From assembly GCA_951230915.1 (NCBI GenBank), contig OX579639.1:6076001-6140000 (forward strand): a DNA stretch of 64,000 nt, given 5' to 3'. The position numbers and the translations under genes are program-made. The notes under the pieces are model-generated. The model made no database searches. It was not told the origin of the DNA and was given only the letters and a program-made list of their open reading frames with translations. This stretch comes from Antitrichia curtipendula. Its lineage: Eukaryota; Streptophyta; Bryopsida; Hypnales; Leucodontaceae. Positions 48,975-59,409 of this stretch are shown piece by piece; the stretch's first letter is position 1; the number at the start of each line of letters is the position of its first letter.

Positions 48975-50215
48975 ATAACAGTTCAGAGCGGCTGCTTTGA
49001 AGTGATTTCTGAAGGTCGATTTTACCTGAACTAACTTCGAAATCCCTTCCTGCTTGCGTACGTGAGGTCTCGAGTTCCCAGTAACACTTCAGAGCAGCCA
49101 CTCTGAAGTGAATTTTAGTTGTGGATTTCACTCTTCAACGATCCAATACCTTAACCATGTAGTCTTGTTCACGGTTCAGAGCGGCCGCTCTGAAGTGAGT
49201 TTCAGTTGTGAATTTCACTCTTCATCGATTTCTTACTTTAATCTTGAAGTCACATTCACGGTTCAGAGTGGCCGCTCTGATGTGGATTTCAGTTGTGAAT
49301 TTCACTCTTCATCGATCTCTTACTTTAACCGTGCAGTCTCATTCACGGTTCGGAGCGACCGCTCTGAAGCGAATTTTAGATGTGGATCTCTTCACAACGT
49401 TCACTTACTACGTCCGTGCAGTTTCGTTCACGGTTTAGTGCGGCCCCTCTGAAGTGAATTTCAGATGTGGATTTCTGTTTTTAATAATGTCGTACTTCAT
49501 CCTTGGAGTCGCGTTCACGGTTTAGCGCGGCCCTTCTGAAGTGAATTTCAGATGTGGATTTCTCTTCTCAACAATGTCGTATTTCGTCTTTGGAGTCACG
49601 TTCACGGTTTAGTGCGGCCCCTCTGAAGTGAATTTCAGATGTGGATTCCCTTCTCAACAATGTCGTATTTCGTCCTTGGAGTCGCGTTCATGGTTTAGCG
49701 CGGCCCCTCTGAAGTGAATTTCAGATGTGGATTTCTCTTCTCAACAATGTCGTATTTCGTCCTTGGAGTCGCGTTCACGGTTTAGTGCGGCCCCTCTGAA
49801 GTGAATTTCAGATGTGGATTCCCTTCTCAACAATGTCGTATTTCGTCCTTGAAGTCGCGTTCACGGTTTAGTGCGGCCCCTCTGAAGTGATTTTCAGAAG
49901 TGGATTTCTGTTTTTAATAATGTCGTACTTCATCCTTGGAGTCGCGTTCACGGTTTAGCGCGGCCCCTCTGAAGTGAATTTCAGATGTGGATTTCTCTTC
50001 TCAACAATGTCATATTTCGTCCTTGGAGTCGCGTTCACGGTTTAGTGCGGCCCCTCTGAAGTGAATTTCAGATGTGGATTCTCTTCTCAACAATGTCGTA
50101 TTTCGTCCTTGGAGTCGCGTTCACGGTTTAGTGCGGCCCCTCTGAAGTGAATTTCAGAAGTGGATTTCTTTTGTCAGCCGTGTCGTACTTCATCCCTTGA
50201 GTCGTGTTCGTGGAT
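48975..50215. repeat. 86-87-bp minisatellite seeded by the GC palindrome
   Basis: About 14 units share the order TTCACGG, the palindrome-derived block, GTGAATTTCAGATGTGGATT and a TCTTCTCAACAATGTCGTAT-like spacer. Starts of TTCACGG fall at 49168, 49255, 49342, 49427, 49514, 49601, 49687, 49774, 49860, 49947, 50034 and 50120, giving spacings of 85-87 bp. The first units carry near-intact palindromes (49175-49194 exact; 48982, 49088, 49262 and 49349 with changes), whereas later ones carry the eroded form TTTAGTGCGGCCCCTCTGAA. The array ends about 390 bp upstream of the DUF7869-type gene. Confidence 0.92.
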
Positions 50216-50604
50216 GACTGCGTTAGTGTCTAATGTGTTCATAATGCGTTCCTCTTGGATTGGTTGGTACTCATATTCAAAATGGTCGTCCCGTGAAGCT
50301 TGTGTTTCACATCCAATCGTTGATGGAGTGCCTGAAGTCTTCCGTTTCATGCCATGCATTATTATCCACTCTATGTGAGGCATGCCGTCACTTCTTTCCG
50401 TGACAAAATGATTGATGGGGCTTCTAGGACCACCTACCTTATGTCTTAATGCGACATATTTTCACTCGTCTTATGTTTGGCAGGTTGCGGAATTCCTAGA
50501 GCCTGAAAGGAACTGCGGATCCCAGTTGTTCAACGTTTCACTCCTGTTATCACCGTGACTGCAATTGTCTAAGCATTGCATACCCCTCCAGACTTTATTC
50601 TCTT

Positions 50605-53600
50605 ATGTCTACTTTGAGCGATTTTCCTTCCAGCGAGTCTGACGCTGATGAGGTGAACTATTCATGATTCATTTCATTTGTCGCGAAATTGTCGGCACTT
50701 GCAATTCTGCATTCCGTTGTATTATTGTGGAAATGTCATTTCATACATGTTTGACGCGTAGGGCTTTGAAGAATTCGAGGAAGAAGATATCGACTTGGAG
50801 GCATTTAACGCGATAGGCGAGGACACTAGTCCCATCCCAGATTGCGAGGGCATCGGCCGCGACGGATGGCTTGGCAAGGCCCTTCTCGCGAGGCATGCGG
50901 ACGGTTCTGACTTTGCTGACGTGATCATTATTACTGTCGATCCCAATGCATGTGTCGATGGACTAAGTAGGCTGGGGAATGACGATGTGGGCATTGTCGT
51001 ACTCGAGGTCCACAACGGTGACCCGCGCATCGGTGACATGTGTCTGCGGTGGCCTATGCGCCAGGTATTCTACGAGGATGAGAATGGCTATGTAAGTGTT
51101 TATGATCACGCCCGCAAGCGTGAAGCCATTGATAAGCATTTAGAGGGAAATCGTAGAAGAGTGGGCGTGAGACAATATCGCTATGATAGGAGAACTCGAG
51201 CAGCAGCGGCTCTAAACAAGAGGACGAAGATGGTATCACACGAATCTATCGCAGCAGTCTTCATGCAACCTTGTTGCAAGGAAGAGTGCACACGGAAATT
51301 TCCCCCTTCCACCATTCATGCACTTCGAACGGAAATGCACATGCAATCCTTCCAAGTGAAGTCCTCCAAAAATCTGGACGTCCACCGGACAATGCACAAA
51401 GTTTTAGAAGGGCGGAGGCAGTTTGTCACGGTCGAAGGCATAGACATCTGCCGAACTGCGTGGCGGATTCTCCACAACATTCCTCTCCGCACGTTCGAAA
51501 GGTACAAGGCCAAGGCCAAGGACGGCGTTAGAGGCGCTCCACACGGCAATTTGAACCGAGCAAAGTCGAGGAGTGCAACCATTCAAGCCATTGAGACATT
51601 GCACTCATTATTAGAGGCGGCAGCTGACCACATGCCCCATTTATCACGCACCTTGCGCGGCGGCGAAAAAGTTGGCTTGAAAGTTCTCCCTGTCGGTACC
51701 GAATGGAAACAGTTATTGGCCACCGTCAACGAGGTAAGACCAGCACTTGCGTGGAAAGCCGTCTACTAGACTGATATGACAAGGACACGCTTGTATTGTT
51801 CCATCACTCATGACGTAGATGAAGTCCATTAGTATTCACAGTGATACCTATTCAATGTAAATTGTAAAGAGTGGCCACGTGGGTCCCGTTGTTTGCCGGC
51901 AAACGTGGAGCTTGGTCTCCCTCCAGTGTCGCAATCATGCTTTAGTAAAATTCGAACTAGACATTTTGCAGAATACGTCATCAAAGGAAGAGGAGATTCC
52001 TTTGCAAGGTGTACCATTTGCGACAACTTGAAGCAATTACGAGCATCCTTTGCACCCGGATCAGAGGACTATCAACGAATTCAAAGGCGTTTCGAGAAGC
52101 ACTTGTTCTTGCAAGAAGCCTGTCGACATGCCTACTACCGTAGTAGGCAATTGTCCAAATTAAGACCGACGCAATTACTATCCATCATGCATGACAAAAT
52201 GGACCATTCAAAAACTGCATGTCCTGCATTAGCGAGGAAAACAAAGGCACTAGATGGACTCAGGAAGTTGCCCGTGAAAGTGTCAGGAATTTTTGCACAT
52301 GGGCACGGCGATGGCAAATATGCACATTACAATTTGGATGTGTTTCCAAGTGATAGCAACTTCACGGTGGGCTCCATTGCCAAATTGTTGCGAGATTTGG
52401 AACAGCCACCCGTGAAGTCTTCGCGATGCTTGTTTAGTGGCGCCGGCAGCACCGAGTTGTATCGAGCGTTGCTCAAGGGAAGCGAGATTTGCATGCAGTC
52501 TTTGGGAGATGTTCCATCACAACTAATGGAAGCTCGACCACTACCACCAGTGCTACACATTCAAATGGACAATTCATGGAGGGAAAACAAGAATCGGTAC
52601 GTCTTTTGTTTTTGGTCCCTTTTGGTTGCAAGGCGAATTGTGAAAGAAGTGGTCGTCTCCTTCATGATAGTGAGACACACACACGATGACCTAGATGCGT
52701 CGTTTGGGCAATGGAGCATGCAACTCCGCGAAAAAGACCATCCTACCTTGCCATCGTTGATGCAATCATACCTGGAAATGGAGCAAGGCCCCTTCATTCC
52801 GCACCTAATAGAAGAAGTGCCCGACTTCAAGGCCTACGTCAAACCATACATCGGGATGAAGAAGAATCAATTGGTGGGTCACTCCAATGGAAGGCAGTAC
52901 AAATTCTTCATGAACGACAATGGTTGGCCGATCATGCAATACAAAATGGCATGTACCGACATTCCATGGTTGCCCGAGCAAGGGTTGCAACTATGGAAGG
53001 AAGGTGAGGATCACAAACCTCTCCTTCCACAAGGTGATCCTATCCGTGTGACTCCCAAGAAAATGCCCAATGAAGTTGAGATTTTACGTGGACTTCAAGG
53101 ATACATCCAGCATTGGATGGATGCATCTAAAGAAGACGGGACAACAGAGTATAAGGACTGCATGTCGAACTTGGTCACATATTGGACTGCCGTGACAAAT
53201 GCCCTACGCAATGGAGCCAATGAAGACCCCCCATAGTCCGAAGTATAAAAGGACGGATTCTGGCCTCAAACTCGCCAACCTGGGGATCTTTCGACGGATT
53301 TCATGCAAGACGGCAGGATGCGCGAAGAACTCAAGGAAGAAGAACCCTACATTGGCACTCTAGAGGGGAGACCACCGCCAGCTTACAATGTGGCCAGAGA
53401 TCTCCACGAAGGATTCTACTTGTTTGTGAGGCCAGGATTGGATTGTGAGGAGCCCGTGTGGGTCGGTAGGGCAGTAGAGCAGCCACAATTTGATCCAACG
53501 GTAGAGCACTTTCGCGAAATTCTTGTGCAATGGTGCACCCCATGTGGATCATCCAAGGACATGCGACGATTATACGCAGGGTGGGACACAAAACCCGGTT

Positions 53601-53776
53601 TCAGATGGAAGATTGACCCCACCGCTATTCAAGCCGACTACGTTTCCACGGATAGCATTATGGCATCGTGGAAACCAAAGAAGAACGAAGGCCGTAGCTT
53701 CATTGCACCCCGGCAACAAGTTCAATTTGCAGCCGAGCATTTGCGTCGAATTGCAGCAGAAGAACAGGACATGTGA
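50605..53776 (+). CDS. DUF7869-type protein, putative DDE-like transposase (two in-frame stops)
   Basis: Exon 1 is 50605-50652 (MSTLSDFPSSESDADE), exon 2 is 50762-51733 and exon 3 starts at about 51872; all junctions are GT-AG and phase 0. Exon 2 begins very acidic (GFEEFEEEDIDLEAF). Exon 3 holds a Cys pair (FARCTICDNLKQLRA), then SIMHDKMDHSKTACP, a VPSQLMEARPLPPVLHIQMD stretch followed by NSWRENKNRY, and VRHTHDDLDASFGQ. These match the conserved blocks of the family known to me as DUF7869 (family name recalled, not searched), found in multicopy in plants, algae and corals; the spaced Asp residues (DKMD, QMDN, HTHDDLD) suggest an RNase H-like DDE fold, which is inference. A TAG at about 53234 and a TAA 12 bases later interrupt the frame, which then runs on to 53776 with a plausible family C-terminus (VQWCTPCG, DTKPGFRWKI). 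Thus either a pseudogene, or a protein ending NEDPP. It lies 650 bp inside the right TIR. Confidence 0.75.
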
Positions 53777-54426
53777 ATATGAAGTCTTCAAGGGCTCTCA
53801 AAGACAACGTTGCTCAGGGAGTGAAACAACGGTAGCGTGTGTTCTAGAAGGGGAATTTTTTCAATGAACGCAACAAGTTTTGATAGTTCGTCTAATCCAA
53901 CAACAAAACCTTTGATGGCCAACTCCTTTGCAGTCTCTGACGAGCAAAGAGTGCATACTCGTCAATATTTTGTACCTTTTTTGTTGTTTAATCCAAAAGA
54001 TCAGTGCTTTTCCTGCTACTTCTTATCCATTTGAACTCCGCCCATTCTGGATTTATTTTTGGTTGACCTCACGCTCATGTACAATGCCAAGCCTAAACAA
54101 TCACCCAAATTTGAACCCATTGTCACACTGGAGTCCAAGTGCACCCCCTCCTTTCCATTATTTTTGGGAGCGACAACACATGCTTCAATCACAAAAAGAT
54201 TCCACGAAAATTCTTCCATCTCTTGGCCATTAGTACGACCCTCAGATCCCAATACTAGCTCCATGTACATTAACTATCTTCAATGAACGTTCTACGTAGA
54301 AAACTAGAAATCCATGCACTGGTATTCTGGGGTTCAATTTGCTACACACCGCCATTGATGACATCCAACCAACTACAAAGCAAAACAATTGACCACCTCC
54401 TAAACCATCACGTACAAATGGCACAT
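53777..54426. other. 3' flank of the DUF7869-type gene up to the right TIR
   Basis: No coding exon is evident; the sequence is AT-richer again. It should contain the gene's 3' UTR and the subterminal part of the candidate transposon, including GGTTTAGG (as CCTAAACC near 54400) that matches the left subterminal octamer. Confidence 0.4.
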
Positions 54427-54457
54427 GGAATACCGCCATTTTAACGAAATTGCCCAT
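54427..54457 (-). repeat. Right terminal inverted repeat of the 27.6-kb candidate element
   Basis: Read on the minus strand it begins ATGGGCAATTTCGTTAAAAT and ends GGCGGTATTCC; one base differs from the left repeat. CAAT follows directly outside (54458-54461), matching the four bases outside the left end. Confidence 0.65.
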
Positions 54458-56200
54458 CAATTTGCTTAAATGGGTGATATTACATTATTTAGGCACGGTT
54501 CACCTGAAACCCAAACCTATATCCGTCTAATTTGTGGCATGAAATTAGACCTTTGTGAAGATATATGTTACAATTTTTGACTGTGTGAGTATCACCAATT
54601 TAACGAAATTTGACGTCAAATGCTCTTTGGTGACTTCAGAGGTCGCACTTCCATTCACTGTCTTGATGGCCAAGGATTGTCTGCTAGTGCTTGAACATCA
54701 GTTCGCCATCGTAAACGATTACAGCACGGCATGTAGCTGCACCTTATATCACGGTATACACGAACCAGCAGCTCACCTGGTTGGAGAGAATTGGAAAAGA
54801 ATGTCTCTGAAAACAATGTGCAAGTACAGCCTGACCTCTTTAATCCGACTTACCTGGGGTCCCAGAACATGAAACCTATAACACTGTGACAAGTGTGTTA
54901 TAGTCAATGATAATTTGACAAGTGTGTAGGATATTTGAGCACATCAGAGATTTTCATATTAAAGAGGTCTTTAAGTGTAAAATTTCCACTAAACATTCTT
55001 ATCTGCCTTTTATCCATTAATTAAAAAATGGAAGACGTCAGTGAAATTCTTAGTTGCCCATGTGAAAACTCCGCCATATCTAAACAAGTCTTTAGAGTTC
55101 TGAACATGTAAAACTTCCAGTTTCCAGAACTCTAGGCACTTGAACATGACTATTCTGGCACTCTGAATGTACACGTCTAGCAAATATGACCATTTTTCTA
55201 TTTGCCAGCGTTGGTTATTTTCCTTCCACCTTGAGAATCATTCATCAAATGTGAGTTGAATGAATCATTATGGTGCAATTTGCCATAGATATCATCTTCC
55301 AATGGGAAAAATTAAGCACTGCTATGTGAGAGAAGTTAGTCTGCTTCTATTGAATTCATGAAGACATACGCCTCTCTAGTCAGGTCGCCTAAGGCCATTT
55401 TGGCGATAGAAACTTCCAATGTTTTGAAACTCGGCAGAATGACAACATTCAACTTAGAAGGCTCTCTGAAGTCAAAATTTTCCTGAATTGAGGTAAAGCC
55501 TATGGCAAACTTGCCCTGTGAGATGCTCATAAAAAGACCCGGAGTTGCATGATTTCATCGTAGCAATATCAGGGAGTATCACTGGAGAAATGATATGGCC
55601 TATACGCTAAAATGGCTTTGTTTTCCAGCCTCAAATCATAACATTCAAGTGCACAAACTCGAAAAAACTACGACCAGTGTAGATCTTGGCTACCAAATTT
55701 TCTTAAAAATAAACCATTTTAACGAACATAGCGATCCCTGAATCACATTCTCAGGGATACATCGAACGTAAATCAATCGGGCGATCCCGGATACACGTGC
55801 ACAAAACTCCGAAAACTAGGACAGGTGTAAATTTGAGGCCCCAGAGAGAGGTCTCTGGAAAGTGCCAATGTCTTGAAACGTCGCCAAAATAACGAATATG
55901 ACGGTCGAGAAGAATCTCATTCTCGGGGATATCCATTCCAAATGTTGGGGAATCCCTGATCCTTCGGGCTTTCAAAGTGCCAGTGTTTAGAAGTCAAGGC
56001 AGGGTGAAGAGGAACCGGCAGAGAAAGAGGGGTGGAAAACTAATAAAAAAAAGGTGAACCACGCGGTGTACTTAATAGCACGTCAAAGGCGCCTTTCCCA
56101 CCATCGTGCCCACCATTCGAAGTTTCTCCAGTCTAGCGCATCATCTTGTCTACTCCTTTTCTGGAACGAAGTGTGTCTGCAATCCACCAAGCGAGCAGTC
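54458..56200. other. Non-coding DNA with diverged repeated segments
   Basis: Phrases such as CAATTTAACGAAATTTGACG (54597), ACCATTTTAACGAACATAGC (55716) and CGCCAAAATAACGAATATGA recur, together with paired TCAGGGATA/GGGGATATCCATT segments at 55750-55950. I read them as diverged copies of one unit of about 190 bp. The right end is the probable promoter and 5' UTR of the secreted-peptide gene. Confidence 0.4.
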
Positions 56201-57092
56201 ATGGCGTCTGGAAGAAACTCAGCGACGCTGCTCTGCGTTTGCAGCCTGCTGGTCCTCTTGCTCGCGGCAGATGTCGCCGTTGCGCAAGCGGATCTGCCAG
56301 AGCCGGCCAAGGCTCCCTTCACAGGTTACCTCACAAACATTCGGGCACACATTGTTACAAAGAAACTTCGGAATGATATTCTCCAGATTTCGGGACTGCG
56401 TTACGTTTGTGAACAGCAACCTAGTTTTGTCTGTCTTATTTCAACTTGTTTAATATATAGTTCGTGCGCTTCAGCTTCTCAGATGTATTTGCAAAAGATG
56501 AAAAAACTTTCATATTCTAGGACGCCGTTCTTCGTAATTAAGCTTCAATAGCATGTCAATTGTGCAAGTCTTATGAATCGAATGACTGCGCATGTGACCC
56601 AAGTTGAGGTCCAACGGTTCTTAATACCGACTCTATTAGGTTTGTAACTTATTTCGGGTGATCGATGAGCTGTGACGTGTTTAGAATGGCGCAAGTCAGA
56701 GTCTTGTTGGCTAGAGTGAATCTGTGATAAACATTTAGCCAGCGGGTGTAGATTTCACCTTTCTAATGGACGGTGCATTGTTGGTCTGTGTGTGCAGGCT
56801 CGAGGAAACATCTTCGTGGGAATTGGGTAAGCATTTCGAGTTTCGACAACTTAGAAAAGTTGATAGAAGGCTTGCGACACTTCTAACTGTTCTGCTGTTG
56901 TGATGTTCATTCAATTTAACTTTCAATGAATGCTCGTGTGTTACTCTATTACCAGGAAAATAATCGGTTGAGCTCTTTCTTTTACAGATTAAAACTGCGA
57001 AGGAAAGCCTCGAATCCTTCGCACGACGGGAATTGTCAGATTACGGGTCGAACCCCAGCGGATCCAACTGCTCTGGCAACTGCAAGAAATGA
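56201..57092 (+). CDS. Small secreted peptide precursor (85 aa), three exons
   Basis: Exon 1 is 56201-56324, exon 2 is only 29 bp (56798-56826) and exon 3 is 56988-57092. All introns are GT-AG (CAG/GTTACC, TGTGTGCAG, TGG/GTAAGC, TTTTACAG), and the phases fit exactly to 86 codons including TGA. Exon 1 encodes a classical signal peptide: MASGRNSATLLCVCSLLVLL, then LAADVAVAQA with likely cleavage after AVA or AQA. The mature part is short, with a basic stretch (SRKHLRGNW) and a C-terminal tail with SDYGSNPSGSNCSGNCKK. The Asp-Tyr pair resembles the tyrosine-sulfation site of plant peptide hormones (PSY, CIF classes), but the two Cys and the lack of the Pro/His tail argue against a simple assignment. 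It would be secreted to the apoplast. The family is not recognised. The window's longer plus-strand frame across exon 1 reads into the intron and is not the product. Confidence 0.68.
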
Positions 57093-58779
57093 AGGTGTAC
57101 TCGTGGCAGGCGCGCAGCTCTAGAAGCTCTTCCTGGATTAGAGCCTGGCTGGTGTTGATCGGCATACGGTAGTGATCGAGAATTACAATGGATTTCACAG
57201 AAAAATATTTATTTGTGTGCATTAGAGATTTGGAGATAGCCGGGGAGCGGAATTTGGATTTTACTTCTAGCTTCCGGAATTCTGAGCGAATCGAAGCCAT
57301 ACTGCAAATAATAATTCATATGCACCTCTGAATTCTATATACCAGCAAACATCCGTTACAATATATATACTTGTGAACGGTGCTGCATTACGTTTTCTCT
57401 GGCTTGCATATTTCTCACTGATGGAATGTAAGGGAGAACTTTATATGGCAGTTCACAGTCAGATTGGCGCAGTGCCAGTCGCCCCAAATGGTCAGAATGG
57501 TGAGTTTCAGAGTGTTAAAAATGTGACACTGAAGTGCATAGCTCTGAAAACTAGGGTTGGTATTGATCTGAAGATCTAGACGAGCATCTGGAAGAGTGCC
57601 AATTTCTTGAAATTCTACCATTTTAGTGCACGAGACAATCCAACTAACAGTCAAATCTGTATTGATCAGTCGTAATTAAAGCTCTGGGCACGTGAAGGGA
57701 CGCGATTTGGACACATATGTTGTCGTTCTAACCAATTTGACGTTGAAGATCGATCCCACGTTGTGAATGCCGGAACTAATATCGTCATAACTGTTAAAAT
57801 GGCCATGTTCGAAGAGATCGGTACTTTTCCAGAGGCTACTCTTGAACGTACTCTTTAGAGCTCTGTGCACTACAATTTTGATGCTTTGAAACATACCTTT
57901 TTAACAAATAATTAAGACCTTTAGAACTCTAAAAACAAATCGGGTACAACCCCCTGTATAGATCCCCTGTGAGGGTCACAAGAACCTCGGAATTGTTCCG
58001 TTGATGGTCCAGATTTGCGACCTCTTTACTGCCCTTGATCGACTGCCCGGCCTTGACTTCTTTTCTAAAGTCAACTGGCATATTTTCAACAAGCGTGGAA
58101 CCAGGCAACTGGGAGGGATGTATACGTGGGATGGAGAGCTGCTAGAGTTTCGTGATTTATTTTAGGATTGATTGAGAGAATCATTATTGACTTCTCCAAC
58201 TTCACTGATTTGTACTGGCAAACTGATTCCTCACTTCCAGCACTTTCCAATGCCACTCACTTCCAAAGTTCTAGTACGATTATACTTTGTTCTTTTTAAT
58301 TTGCAAATGAATTGGATCAGTTCAGTTGAGTTCCCCCAGAAAACTGGTTCTTGGAATCCAGACACGACATGCGCTCATTATTCAATGTCACCACACTTTG
58401 ACATAGCAAATTAAAAGAGTGTATTCTTTCCAGCGATGGAAGTTTAAAGCGCCGACTTCGGGTTGAAAATTACACGACTATTGACTTGAATTAATCGTGT
58501 ATGAAAATGGGTCACTCACTGTAGCAGAGTGACACTCTGTTCTTCCTTTCGGTGGCCGAAGGCTGCATGGAAGGCAAGTGTCAGTACGCCATTTGTACTA
58601 TTTGTACAACAGTTGTACGGCGAGTTAGTGTGAAGTCTTACGCAATACAATTGTGCAATTTAACTGCAAAAATCACATGTAACAATTTGCAAAAAAGTGA
58701 CCTCAAGGAAGAGTAAATTGAAATCAGAATGCGGCAATTGAGTTGTGATAAGGTTGAAGCAGCAGTAGTCGATCATTTC
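57093..58779. other. 3' flank of the peptide gene and non-coding DNA
   Basis: Segments near 57490-57660 and 57740-57900 resemble the diverged repeats of 55.4-56.0 kb (for example CAATTTCTTGAAATTCTACC and CTGTTAAAATGGCCATGTTC). No further exon is supported. Confidence 0.4.
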
Positions 58780-59409
58780 ACCCCTAAAAGCCCAAGGGGT
58801 TTGGACAAATGTATTATAAAATATAAGTTTTACAACTTTTTTGAAGTTTACATCAAAGAAGATAGTATGAAGCATGAAATGTAGAAAGGACAAAACACAA
58901 ATGTGTTATAAAATATAAGTTCTATAACTTTTTTGAAGTTTACATCAAAGAAGATAGTATGAAGCATGAAAAGTAGAAAGTATATGACTATATGTATGGT
59001 CAAAATTATAAAAATATTTTAAAATTCTCTTCAAATTGAATTTTGAAGATATAACTTCAAAAATTCACCAAAAATACAATTTCTGTCACTAGCATTTGCA
59101 TTCTTTTTTGATTGGTCAAAATTGTGGTTTCTATACATTTGTGAGAAAATGTATAAGATTTAATAATGAGAACACCAACACTTTTCTGAAATAGTAAGAT
59201 TTTCAACACTAGGCCAATGTAAACACTTTATGCTATTTCTCTTATAATTTTGTTTGACCGTAGCGATCTTTGTTTTGAAAACAAACATTGGAAGACAATT
59301 CAATCTTTAAAAATAAAAAATAAAAAAATTGAAAAAATAAAAAATTTGCCGAAAAATTCTACCTAAAGTCAAGCAGTGACCAAAAAATGGTTGTTTGAGC
59401 GCTTGGGGT
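58780..59409. repeat. Possible MITE with ACCCCTAAAAGCCC end and internal 105-bp duplication
   Basis: The left end ACCCCTAAAAGCCCAAGGGG and right end GCGCTTGGGGT before TA resemble the TA-flanked families, though the inverted match is short. Inside, a segment of about 75-85 bp (TAAAATATAAGTTTTACAAC to GAAGCATGAAATGTAGAAAG, from about 58815) is repeated with few changes about 105 bp further on. Confidence 0.5.

Larger units (their letters stand above)
26832..54457. mobile_element. Candidate giant DNA transposon (27.6 kb) with 31-bp TIRs
   Basis: Its ends are 31-bp inverted repeats (26832-26862 and 54427-54457) that differ at one base, with CAAT directly outside each end as a possible 4-bp target duplication. 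Inside are three coding units: a large minus-strand gene (33261-39177), an FCP1-like gene (31468-32948) and a DUF7869-type gene (50605-53776) close to the right end. Nearly all copies of a 20-bp GC palindrome in the window also lie here. Later insertions (41194-41832, 44752-46060, 47539-48185) fill the AT-rich middle. The assignment rests on the TIR pair, the flanks and the clustering of atypical genes. The motif core of the TIR (TTTAACGAAATT) also occurs elsewhere nearby (54597), so a dispersed-repeat explanation remains possible. Confidence 0.5.

Noticed and set aside
48975..50215. Regularly spaced repeats resembling a CRISPR array
   Set aside because: The units are full 86-87-bp tandem duplications with similar 'spacers', in a plant genome with intron-containing genes and no cas genes. 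It is a minisatellite.
54016..54286. Overlapping small ORFs near the right TIR
   Set aside because: Both strands are open over the same stretch without domain features or a good start context.
26832..54457. Integrated large DNA virus
   Set aside because: No capsid, polymerase, packaging ATPase or other viral hallmark is visible, and the genes contain spliceosomal introns.
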